Part shown: positions 1 through 6,538 of the stretch, one piece after another
How the letters are laid out: each line of letters begins with the position of its first letter
Position numbering within the stretch: position 1 is the first letter of the stretch
Assembly: GCA_050725495.1 (NCBI GenBank)
Contig: JBOHHM010000204.1
Coordinates: 1 to 11,273 of the forward strand
Length of the DNA: 11,273 bases
Source: JBOHHM01 sp050725495
GTDB taxonomy: Bacteria > Pseudomonadota > Gammaproteobacteria > Burkholderiales > Burkholderiaceae_C
Direction: 5' to 3'
Made by a program: the position numbers and the translations under genes
The notes under the pieces: generated by a model
Told to the model about the DNA's origin: nothing
Database searches by the model: none
The model's input: only the letters and a program-made list of their open reading frames with translations

Positions 1-1449
1 CCCTATAACCACGGGCTCAATGCCTGCTGGGACCTCAAGGAAGGCGAACGCGTGCTGCTGCGGGTCGACAACTGGCACAGCGAGCTGACGATAAAGGCGT
101 GCCAGCGCATCCTCGAGAAGTACAAGGTCAAGTACGAGATCCAGAAGATCGACCGGGGTCCTGTCCCGCAATGGATGGGGGCCGACGAAGTCGACTACTA
201 CCTCTTCCGCACCAAGGAACTGGCCGAGTGGATGGACATGTGGGAGGAGGAAGAGAAGAAGCAGAAGTACGACAAGATCCTGATGGGCTACGGCGGCCCG
301 GTGCTGGCCGAGCGCCACATCAAGATCCAGCGCATGCCGTTCATCACGCCCGAGATCCTGGCCTCGCCCGCGCATGCGATGCCCATCGAGGTGATCAACG
401 CGATGGACAAGTGGGCCTGGGACCGCATCCGCACCGCTCGGCGGGTGCGCATCACCGACCCCGAAGGCACCGACATCTCGTTCACCAACCACGACGAGTA
501 CTGGGACGCGAAGCGCGAGTTCTATCACCCGGACCTGGTGGCTTCAACCTGGCGCGGCAACGAGCACTTCGGCAAAACCTACCTGCCCGGCCACATCACC
601 GGCCGTCCCTGGATGTTCCATCCCTTCAAGGAGGATGGTTGCGGCGTCATCGCCGGCACGACGAATCACATCGCGCCCTGCGACTGGACGCAGCTCGTCG
701 TCGAGAACTCCAAGATCACCCAGATCAACGCCGGCGGCGCTTTCGGCGACAAGCTTCGCGACGTGATGGAGCGCACCAAGGACGTCCAGTACCCGGGCTT
801 CCCGAGCAAGGGCATCATGCATTGGTGGGAAGCCTCCATCGGCACCAACCCGCACGTCCACCGGCCACGGAAGGACTTCCCCTCGGGATTCGTGAACTGT
901 CTGTACGAGCGCGTGCGCTCGGGCGTGATCCACATGGGCTTTGGCACCATCATCTCCTCGATGACGGAGCGCGAGGCTGCGCGCATGGGTCTGCTGGTGG
1001 GCCACTGGCACCTGCACCTTTACTTCCCGACCTACACCGTCGAGCGTTCGGGCGACAACGAGAACGTGATCGAGAACGGGCGCCTGATGGCGCTGGATGA
1101 CCCTGCGATCCGCAAGCTGTGCTCGAAGTATGGGGACCCCGAGCTCTGGCTCGACGAAAGCTGGAACCCGGCGGTGCCAGGCATCAACATGCGGGGCGAC
1201 TACTGGGACCACTATGCCAAGGACCCGCTGCACTGGGTCAAGACCGAGCTGGAGGTTTGCCGCAACTACCACCCGATGTTCATGCGGATGGTGGATGCCG
1301 ACGGCAAGTACTGCCACGGCGAAGGCGCCAAGTGGTGGAAGGGCGGCTGCTGCGAGCACAGCGGGGTCCAGGCCCCAGTCCTTCCCGGCAACTGCTGCGA
1401 AGGCAACGAGCCGCCCGCTCAGGATGGCCACGGCTGCTGCCACGAATAG
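1..1449 (+). CDS. M29 / NicX-like metalloprotein (5' end outside window)
   Basis: The frame is open from base 1 and ends at TAG 1447-1449, so 482 residues are visible and the start lies upstream; the GTG at 52 is only an internal codon. The fold call rests on similarity recalled from memory to 2,5-dihydroxypyridine 5,6-dioxygenase (NicX) and M29 aminopeptidases: a GTDISF strand near residue 157, a block ITQINAGG followed by KLRDVM near 240-258, then IMHWWEASIGTNP (His274, Glu277), YERVRSGVIHMGFG (Glu303, His311) and GHWHLHLYF (His335, His337, His339). In NicX the iron ligands are two His and an Asp in an HLD motif; here that Asp is His339. The protein is longer than NicX (about 350 residues) and ends in a tail with three Cys-Cys pairs. 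Substrate is unknown: oxygenolytic or hydrolytic enzyme are both possible. Codon use is very GC-rich. It is convergent with the operon to its right and need not share its pathway. Confidence 0.62.
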   Translation, partial: PYNHGLNACWDLKEGERVLLRVDNWHSELTIKACQRILEKYKVKYEIQKIDRGPVPQWMGADEVDYYLFRTKELAEWMDMWEEEEKKQKYDKILMGYGGPVLAERHIKIQRMPFITPEILASPAHAMPIEVINAMDKWAWDRIRTARRVRITDPEGTDISFTNHDEYWDAKREFYHPDLVASTWRGNEHFGKTYLPGHITGRPWMFHPFKEDGCGVIAGTTNHIAPCDWTQLVVENSKITQINAGGAFGDKLRDVMERTKDVQYPGFPSKGIMHWWEASIGTNPHVHRPRKDFPSGFVNCLYERVRSGVIHMGFGTIISSMTEREAARMGLLVGHWHLHLYFPTYTVERSGDNENVIENGRLMALDDPAIRKLCSKYGDPELWLDESWNPAVPGINMRGDYWDHYAKDPLHWVKTELEVCRNYHPMFMRMVDADGKYCHGEGAKWWKGGCCEHSGVQAPVLPGNCCEGNEPPAQDGHGCCHE

Positions 1450-1504
1450 CAGCGCGAGGCGCTCGCTGGCTATTTCGGGTGGCCTGGGAAGGGCGCCGGG
1501 GTCT

Positions 1505-1825
1505 GTGCCGGGGGTGTGTGCAGGCCTTCGACACCTCATACTCTGGCTGGTGGCGGCGTTCGCGATCATGGTTGATGCGCAAGCCCCGGAAGCCAGCTTC
1601 TACCTTGCGCGTTGCACGGCTTCGCGGCAGGGGCTCGATCCGGCGCACTGGCTGCGCGTTGGCGACCACCTGCGTGCCTTTCCATGGAGCTTGGGCGTCA
1701 TGACGCTGATGTGTGCTGCCGGTCCACAGGAGACCTGGCGGCGATGGCTGCGCTCGACCGCTGTGCGCATGGCGCTGATGGCCGCCACCATGCCGATGGC
1801 ACGGTCAGTGAAGCCCACTACTTGA
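1505..1825 (+). CDS. possible small hypothetical membrane protein
   Basis: This frame stays open downstream of the metalloprotein gene and ends at TGA 1823-1825. Possible starts are GTG 1505, GTG 1514 or ATG 1568; none has a clear Shine-Dalgarno sequence. I prefer a GTG because the hydrophobic segment HLILWLVAAFAIM precedes the ATG. From 1505 the product would be 106 residues with one likely transmembrane segment near residues 10-22 and weaker hydrophobic stretches around SLGVMTLMCAAG and VRMALMAATMPMA. Third codon positions are mostly G or C while second positions are mixed, as in a true GC-rich gene. I do not recognise a family. It could be a small inner-membrane protein, a gene remnant, or a chance ORF. 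Confidence 0.3.
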   Translation: MPGVCAGLRHLILWLVAAFAIMVDAQAPEASFYLARCTASRQGLDPAHWLRVGDHLRAFPWSLGVMTLMCAAGPQETWRRWLRSTAVRMALMAATMPMARSVKPTT

Positions 1826-1828
1826 TCT

Positions 1829-1851
1829 ATAACTGTATATGTAGCAGTTAT
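1829..1851. repeat. AT-rich inverted repeat between convergent genes
   Basis: ATAACTG at 1829-1835 is followed after nine bases by its exact reverse complement CAGTTAT at 1845-1851; a T-G pair could extend the stem inward by one. The right arm reaches into the stop codon of the Bug gene that ends at 1851. No T-tract follows on either strand, so it is not a canonical intrinsic terminator, though it could serve as a weak bidirectional hairpin or a protein site. Its AT-richness contrasts with the surrounding DNA. Confidence 0.5.
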
Positions 1852-2852
1852 CACTCCAGCGTGACGCCGGTCTGCTTGACCACGGCCGCCCAGCGGGTCA
1901 GTTCTTTCTGGACATAGGCGCCGTAAGCCTCGGGAGTCGAGCCCAAAGGCTCAGCGCCCTGTAATGCCAGTTTCTGTCGCACTTCAGGCGTTTGCAACGC
2001 TTTCATCACTTCGGCGTTCAGGCGCTGCACGATAGGCTTGGGGGTATTGGCCGGCACCATCACGCCTTGCCAAGCGCCGACTTCAAAGCCGGGCATGCCC
2101 GACTCCGCCAGGGTCGGCACATCGGGAAACAGCGCCATGCGCTTGGATGTCGTGACGGCCAGTATTTTCAGGCGTTTGTCACGCACAAAAGCCATGACCG
2201 AGTTGACGGTGTCCGTCATAAAGTGGATCTGGCCACCGACCAGGTCAACGTCGGCCGGAGCACTGCCTTTGTACGGAATATGCACCGCATCAATGCCATT
2301 GGCCTGCACAAACTGGAAAGCGCCCAGATGGGTCACGTTACCATTACCGGCAGAGCCATAAGACAGCTTGCCGGGATTGGCTTTGGCATAGGTAATGAAT
2401 TCCTTGACGGTGTTGGCTGGCACGTTCGGTGCAACCACCAGGGCCAAAGGTACGACGGCAGTCAGCGCTACCGGTGCCAGATCGCGCTGGACGTCGTAGC
2501 TCAGGCTTTTGTACAGAGCCGGGCTCAGCGTGATGGAGGATGTGTTGTACAGCAAGGTGTAGCCATCGGCCGGCGCTTTGACCGCCATCACGGCACCCAG
2601 GTTGCCGTTGGCGCCGCCCCTGTTGTCAATGACAACGGGCTGGCCCATGGATTCCGACATTTTCTGCGCAATGACGCGTGCCACCAGGTCTGTGGGACCG
2701 CCGGGCGGGAAGGGGACGATCATGGTGATCGACTTTGACGGAAAGGCGGGCTGCGCCTGGGCGATGGGGGCGGTGAAGGCGGCGGCGCAGACCAGCGATG
2801 CCAGGGCAGCGGCAGCGGCCCGGCGCGAAATCCGGGTGGGAATGGTGTTCAT
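1851..2852 (-). CDS. Bug-family (TctC-like) periplasmic solute-binding receptor, 1
   Basis: This 333-residue protein has an export signal at residues 1-33: a basic start with SRRAAAAAL, a hydrophobic core and an AQA cleavage site before QPAFPSK. The Arg pair would also allow Tat export. After it come family hallmarks: FPSKSITMIVPFPPGG, VIDNRGGANG, PADGYTLLY and IPYKGSAPA. Bug proteins close around small carboxylates in the periplasm and usually work with a TctAB membrane transporter or as sensors; neither partner is in the window. The ATG at 2852 has AAGGAG eight bases upstream. It is the last gene of the operon, 30 bases after the MaoC-like gene, and implies that the operon's substrate or a precursor is a carboxylate taken up from outside. 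The ligand cannot be read from the sequence. Confidence 0.93.
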   Translation of the reverse strand: MNTIPTRISRRAAAAALASLVCAAAFTAPIAQAQPAFPSKSITMIVPFPPGGPTDLVARVIAQKMSESMGQPVVIDNRGGANGNLGAVMAVKAPADGYTLLYNTSSITLSPALYKSLSYDVQRDLAPVALTAVVPLALVVAPNVPANTVKEFITYAKANPGKLSYGSAGNGNVTHLGAFQFVQANGIDAVHIPYKGSAPADVDLVGGQIHFMTDTVNSVMAFVRDKRLKILAVTTSKRMALFPDVPTLAESGMPGFEVGAWQGVMVPANTPKPIVQRLNAEVMKALQTPEVRQKLALQGAEPLGSTPEAYGAYVQKELTRWAAVVKQTGVTLE

Positions 2853-2860
2853 GGTGATGT

Positions 2861-2866
2861 CTCCTT
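2861..2866 (-). promoter_or_regulatory. ribosome binding site of Bug receptor 1
   Basis: AAGGAG on the minus strand lies eight bases before the ATG at 2852 and fixes that start. The surrounding ten bases, CCAAGGAGAC, are identical to the leader of the second Bug gene (5525-5534), so these two receptors carry the strongest translation signals in the operon. Confidence 0.75.
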
Positions 2867-2882
2867 GGGGATTGATAAAAAG

Positions 2883-3356
2883 TTAAACGTCGGCCCGGCC
2901 GGCCAGCATTCGCCGTGCGGTGTAGGTCATGACTTCTTCGTCGCGCTGGTTGAAAACCTGGATCGCCGAATCGACGATCGCCCGCCCGCCTGTGGAGGTG
3001 GGACGCACGCCGGTCACCTCAATGACGGCGTGAATGGTGTCGCCCACCCGCACAGGCGCGTGGATTTTTTGCGTCAGTTCCAGCATGGCCAGCCCCGTGC
3101 CCTGAATCATGGTTTGCAGAATGAAGCCTTCAATCAGGGTGTAGGTCAGCGCAGCCGGGACCGGCCTGCCGGCAATGCCGCCATGCAGCGGGGCCGCGTC
3201 GATAAACATAACCTCGACCATGCCGGTGATGCCGATGAAACCCACCAGGTCGGCCTCGGTCACGGTGCGGCGAAAGGTCCTGAAGCGCTGGCCGATGACC
3301 AGGTCCTGCCAGTAAAAGCCCTGGCCCAGCTGCTGAATGTTGTCGGGGGTACTCAT
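2883..3356 (-). CDS. MaoC-like hot-dog fold protein without the canonical dyad
   Basis: The 157-residue length and hot-dog layout fit a single-domain MaoC dehydratase/hydratase. The segment FIGITGMVEVMFID (residues 40-53) aligns with the family's F-x-x-x-T-G-D-x-x-x-I-H-x-D signature, but Met46 replaces the catalytic Asp and Phe51 replaces the His. The later strand RVGDTIHAVIEVTGVRPT is typical of the fold. It may be a structural partner in a heteromeric hydratase, a hydratase or thioesterase using other residues, or a CoA-binding protein. Its ATG overlaps the CoA-transferase stop codon (ATGA, 3353-3356) and there is no strong Shine-Dalgarno sequence, so translation is probably coupled to that gene. 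A CaiB-type transferase beside a MaoC protein also occurs in the mesaconyl-CoA transferase/hydratase pair of the 3-hydroxypropionate cycle, which gives a second functional model. Confidence 0.85.
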   Translation of the reverse strand: MSTPDNIQQLGQGFYWQDLVIGQRFRTFRRTVTEADLVGFIGITGMVEVMFIDAAPLHGGIAGRPVPAALTYTLIEGFILQTMIQGTGLAMLELTQKIHAPVRVGDTIHAVIEVTGVRPTSTGGRAIVDSAIQVFNQRDEEVMTYTARRMLAGRADV

Positions 3357-4522
3357 GATGGTTTCGGGTCGTTGCTGGTCATTGGTTTCATGCCTATTTC
3401 GGCCAGCAGTTCGGCAGTGTGCTCACCCAGCCGCGGTGCCATCCTGACGGGCGGGCGCACATGATCGAACTTGACGGGTACTCCAGGAAACCTGAGCGTT
3501 CCCATCGCCGGATCCTTCAGAGTTTCGAAGAAACCGGTGGCGCGCAGGTGCTCATCCTGTTGCAAATCCTCCAGCCGGTTCATTCGGGAGGCCGGTATTT
3601 CAAGCCGGTTGAAAATCTCAAGCCAGGTGTCGGTGCTTCGCCCGACAATGAATTGCGCCGCAAGTTCGTAGAGTTCTTCGATATTGCGCGTGCGCGCCGC
3701 AATGTCGGTGAAGCGGTCATCAAGCGCCAGTTCAGGCGCGCCGGCCTCGATGAAAAAGCGGCGCCAGTGTGCGTCGGTATAAGGCATCGCGCACAGGTGG
3801 CCGTCGGTGGTGCGGTAGGGCCGGCGCCATGGGTTGAGCAGCCGCGGGTAACCGGGCCCGGCCAGGGGCGGCTCGAAATGCTGGCCATAAAAATGTTCGA
3901 CCAGATTGAAGGCCACCATAGCCTCCAGCATCGGCACCTCCACATAGGAGCCCTGCCCGGTGCGTTCGCGCATGAAAAGCGCAGCGAGGATGGCATGGGT
4001 GGCCACCAGTCCCGAGGTCTTGTCGGCCGCGATCGTCGGGTAATACTGGGGCGTGCCGGTCTGCCGCTCCATCAGGGCCGCGCAACCAGACATGCCCTGA
4101 ATGATGTCGTCATAGGCCGGCATGCCGCCGTAAGGGCCATCCTGCGCGAAGCCGTGCAGGCCGACGTAGACCAGCCGCGGGTTGCGCGCGCGCAGTGTCT
4201 CCGGGTCCAGCCCGATTGGGGCCAGTTTTTGCGGGCGGATGCTGTGCATCAGCACATCGGCGGTATCCACCAGCTTGAGCAGGGCGTCCTGGCCTCGCGG
4301 CGTTTTCAGGTCCAGCACGACGCTGCGCTTGCCGCGATTGACACCGAGAAAAATGGCACCCATGCCCTCTTCCGTGCTTGGACCGGTGCGCCGGGTCGAA
4401 TCGCCTTCGGGTGCTTCTATCTTGATGACATCGGCGCCGTAATCGGCCAGCACCTGACTTGCATAAGGTCCGAGCACCACCGTGCTCAGGTCCAGCACAC
4501 GAATGCCGTCCAGAGGCAGCAT
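3353..4522 (-). CDS. class III (CaiB/BaiF) CoA-transferase
   Basis: The 389-residue product is a full-length family III CoA-transferase, which moves CoA between acyl-CoA and a free carboxylic acid through an enzyme-bound anhydride; alpha-methylacyl-CoA racemases share the fold. Visible hallmarks are the N-terminal LPLDGIRVLDLS, GPYASQVLADYGADVIKIE, the FLGVNRGKRSVVLDLK block, and GQGSYVEVPMLEA. In the last motif the catalytic Asp of formyl-CoA transferase is replaced by Glu (about residue 195). Two starts are possible: the ATG at 4528 overlaps the Bug stop as ATGA but has AGGA directly against it, whereas the ATG at 4522 has that AGGA at six-base spacing, so I chose 4522. The likely role is CoA activation of the acid that enters this operon's pathway. 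Confidence 0.93.
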   Translation of the reverse strand: MLPLDGIRVLDLSTVVLGPYASQVLADYGADVIKIEAPEGDSTRRTGPSTEEGMGAIFLGVNRGKRSVVLDLKTPRGQDALLKLVDTADVLMHSIRPQKLAPIGLDPETLRARNPRLVYVGLHGFAQDGPYGGMPAYDDIIQGMSGCAALMERQTGTPQYYPTIAADKTSGLVATHAILAALFMRERTGQGSYVEVPMLEAMVAFNLVEHFYGQHFEPPLAGPGYPRLLNPWRRPYRTTDGHLCAMPYTDAHWRRFFIEAGAPELALDDRFTDIAARTRNIEELYELAAQFIVGRSTDTWLEIFNRLEIPASRMNRLEDLQQDEHLRATGFFETLKDPAMGTLRFPGVPVKFDHVRPPVRMAPRLGEHTAELLAEIGMKPMTSNDPKPS

Positions 4523-4524
4523 GC

Positions 4525-5520
4525 TCATTCCTGCTCGACTTTGGCTTTGACCGCAATGCGCTTCCACAGCTCGATCTCAGCAGCCTGGAATTTACGCATC
4601 TCCTCGGCGCCGCCGTTCATGACTTCGGCACCCAGGCGTTCATAAAACTCCCTGGTTTCGGGCATGCGCTCAATTTGGGACAGCAAGTTGGCGAGCTTGT
4701 CGGTTTCGGCTTTTGGCGTTTTGGCTGAGACCATGGCGCCGACCCAGACATAGGCAGTGAAGCCGGGCACGCCCGCTTCGCCGAAGTAAGGGACCGACGG
4801 AAGCACGGACGCGCGGCGGTCGGACGCAACCGCCAGGGCACGCAGCTTGCCACCTCTAACCAGTTCATAAGCCGCCGTGATGTCGGAAAATGCCATGTCC
4901 ACTGTGCCCGAAGCCACTGCAATCAAGGCCTCAGATGCCCCTTTGAACGGTACCTTGTGAATGTCCAGGTGCGCACTATCGTTCAACCCTTCCGACATCA
5001 GCTGATAGCCGGCAGAGCCCGCAGCATAGTTGAGCTTGCCGGGTTGCGCCCTGGCAGCGCTGATCAAGTCAGCCAGCGTTTTGTACGGAGAATCTGGCGG
5101 TACTACAAGCACCGTAGGCGCTCGCATCATCATGGTCAAGGGCGCCATGTCGCTTTGCGGATCGTAAGGCAGCTTCTTGAACAGCGCCACGTTCACGGCT
5201 AGCGATGAATTGCTGCCGACAAAGACGGTGTAGCCGTCGGCGGGCGCAGTGAGCAACGCCTTTGCCGCAATGAAGCCGTTGGCGCCTGGGCGGTTTTCCA
5301 CCACCACGGGTTGTCCGGTGAGTGCCGTGAGTTTTTTGCCGAAATAGCGTGCCGAGGTGTCGGTGCCACTGCCGGGCGGAAAGGGCACGATGAACTTGAT
5401 GGGCTTGGAGGGAAACTCCTGTGCGAACACCGGTCCGGCAGGCAGCAGGAATGCAGCGCTGCACAGCGAGGCCAGCGCCAGCAATGGCGCAAGCATGAAT
5501 TTGTTTTTTTTGAAAATCAT
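4525..5520 (-). CDS. Bug-family (TctC-like) periplasmic solute-binding receptor, 2
   Basis: This 331-residue protein begins with a Lys-rich Sec signal peptide (FKKNKF, hydrophobic core to about residue 27, cleavage after VFA at 33). The Bug landmarks follow: FPSKPIKFIVPFPPGS, VVENRPGANGF, PADGYTVFVG and VPFKGASEA. It binds a small carboxylate in the periplasm. It differs clearly from the other Bug protein of this operon, so the two are not a recent duplication and may have different ligands. The frame extends upstream to 5604, but the ATG at 5520 carries AAGGAG six bases upstream and gives a proper signal peptide. The stop overlaps a possible CoA-transferase start (ATGA). It sits between the small acyl-CoA dehydrogenase and the CoA-transferase, tying uptake to activation. 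Confidence 0.94.
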   Translation of the reverse strand: MIFKKNKFMLAPLLALASLCSAAFLLPAGPVFAQEFPSKPIKFIVPFPPGSGTDTSARYFGKKLTALTGQPVVVENRPGANGFIAAKALLTAPADGYTVFVGSNSSLAVNVALFKKLPYDPQSDMAPLTMMMRAPTVLVVPPDSPYKTLADLISAARAQPGKLNYAAGSAGYQLMSEGLNDSAHLDIHKVPFKGASEALIAVASGTVDMAFSDITAAYELVRGGKLRALAVASDRRASVLPSVPYFGEAGVPGFTAYVWVGAMVSAKTPKAETDKLANLLSQIERMPETREFYERLGAEVMNGGAEEMRKFQAAEIELWKRIAVKAKVEQE

Positions 5521-5526
5521 TTTTGT

Positions 5527-5532
5527 CTCCTT
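5527..5532 (-). promoter_or_regulatory. ribosome binding site of Bug receptor 2
   Basis: AAGGAG on the minus strand lies six bases before the ATG at 5520. It decides this start over the in-frame upstream extension to 5604, which would run back into the preceding gene. Confidence 0.75.
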
Positions 5533-5545
5533 GGAATAGAAAAAA

Positions 5546-6523
5546 TCACACCGAGCGAACGAAATCGGCAAGCGGCAGATTGCCCGCGAGGACCTGCTCG
5601 CCAACTACCCTGTTCCAGTAGGCTTCCGAACCATGGGCCATGCGCCACTCATGCAGGCGCCGGGTCAGCAGTTGAAGGTCGTATTCTTGAGTGACCCCAA
5701 TCGCGCCGTGCAATGCGTGGGCGGTCGAAGCGACCAGAACGGCCGCTTCGCTGGTGCGTGCCTTGGCCATCGCAGCGGCCAGCCGGGACGGCGTTTTCCC
5801 GGTGTCCTGAAAGGCAGCCTCAGCGGCAATCGATGCGGCTGCCGTGTTCTCGGCCATCACGCTCAGCTGGTGTTGCACCGCCTGGAATTTTCCGAGCGAC
5901 TTTCCGAACTGGACGCGGTCGTTGCAATACTGCAGCGTCATTTCGAACACGCGGTTCATGGCGCCGCTGAGCAGGGCGGCATGCAGTGCGGCAGCGAAGG
6001 CCGGCAACAGCTCGCCGCCGTGTGGTGCGCTGATTGCATGGCGGTCGTCCGGCCAGGTGAGTGTTGTCGTCAGGCTGTGGTTAACCCCCGTGGCCTGACG
6101 CTGTGCCGCCGCGCAAGGCAGCAGCAGCAAGGCCCCGTCGTCGTTGGCCAACACGAAGTCCGCCAGCATGCCGTACGGTGTCAAGGCGCTGGTGAGGCTA
6201 CCGTCAGCTTCGCGCCGAAGTGATCCGGCCAGCGTGACCATGCCCGCTGGCAGCGCAAATTGCGAGGCGACCAGTGCGCGGGCCACGATGGCTTGCGCCA
6301 CCGGAACCGGTACCGTGTAGCGCCCGAAGTGGCTCAGAATCGGGAACAGTTCAGCCAGGGAAAGATCGGCCCCACCCTCGGCTTCAGGGGCCAGAAGGTC
6401 CAGAAATCCGGCGCCCGCCAGGGAATCCCACAAGGCGGCGGGTGAGCCGCCGACTTCAATGGCGCGCACCGCGGCAGGGGTGCACTGGTCTTTGAGAATG
6501 TCTTCTATCGCTTCTGCAAACAT
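5546..6523 (-). CDS. acyl-CoA dehydrogenase, small subunit
   Basis: At 325 residues this is shorter than a standard acyl-CoA dehydrogenase (about 380). The C-terminal alpha domain is well kept: DRVQFGKSLGKFQAVQHQL (202-220), which in the family contributes Arg and Gln contacts to FAD, and HALHGAIGVTQEYDLQ (269-284). The middle beta domain is degenerate and lacks the usual EPxAGSD segment. The adjacent large subunit shows the opposite pattern, so the two probably form a heteromer with shared FAD sites, as in actinobacterial steroid ACADs of the FadE28/FadE29 kind. The reaction would be alpha,beta-desaturation of an acyl-CoA with electrons passed to ETF. The ATG at 6523 is 15 bases after the large-subunit stop and is preceded by GAGAAAGAAC, a weak ribosome site. 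Confidence 0.9.
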   Translation of the reverse strand: MFAEAIEDILKDQCTPAAVRAIEVGGSPAALWDSLAGAGFLDLLAPEAEGGADLSLAELFPILSHFGRYTVPVPVAQAIVARALVASQFALPAGMVTLAGSLRREADGSLTSALTPYGMLADFVLANDDGALLLLPCAAAQRQATGVNHSLTTTLTWPDDRHAISAPHGGELLPAFAAALHAALLSGAMNRVFEMTLQYCNDRVQFGKSLGKFQAVQHQLSVMAENTAAASIAAEAAFQDTGKTPSRLAAAMAKARTSEAAVLVASTAHALHGAIGVTQEYDLQLLTRRLHEWRMAHGSEAYWNRVVGEQVLAGNLPLADFVRSV

Positions 6524-6538
6524 GGGGTTTGTTCTTTC

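Noticed and set aside
52..54. GTG as the start of the metalloprotein gene
   Set aside because: The frame stays open to base 1 with sensible protein sequence (HGLNACWDLKEGE) and there is no Shine-Dalgarno sequence, so the gene is truncated by the window edge.
99..1100. Second long plus-strand frame overlapping the metalloprotein gene
   Set aside because: Arg/His/Pro/Gly-rich product typical of an out-of-frame reading of GC-rich coding DNA.
1454..1466. GCGAG/CTCGC hairpin just after the metalloprotein stop as a terminator
   Set aside because: The stem is only five base pairs and no T-tract follows, so it cannot be called a terminator with confidence.
544..1569. Long 341-codon open frame on the minus strand opposite the metalloprotein gene
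   Set aside because: It is the antisense shadow of a strongly GC3-biased gene, with low-complexity Ala/Val/Arg/His composition and no recognisable motif.
1600..1854. 84-codon minus-strand frame downstream of the Bug gene
   Set aside because: It would have to start inside the inverted repeat, has no ribosome site, and the plus-strand frame there has the better codon pattern.
3419..4645. 408-codon plus-strand frame opposite the CoA-transferase
   Set aside because: It is antisense to a clear full-length family protein and has no coherent motif.
5521..5604. Upstream extension of Bug receptor 2 to 5604
   Set aside because: It would overlap the small ACAD gene and bury the signal peptide; the ATG at 5520 has a good ribosome site.
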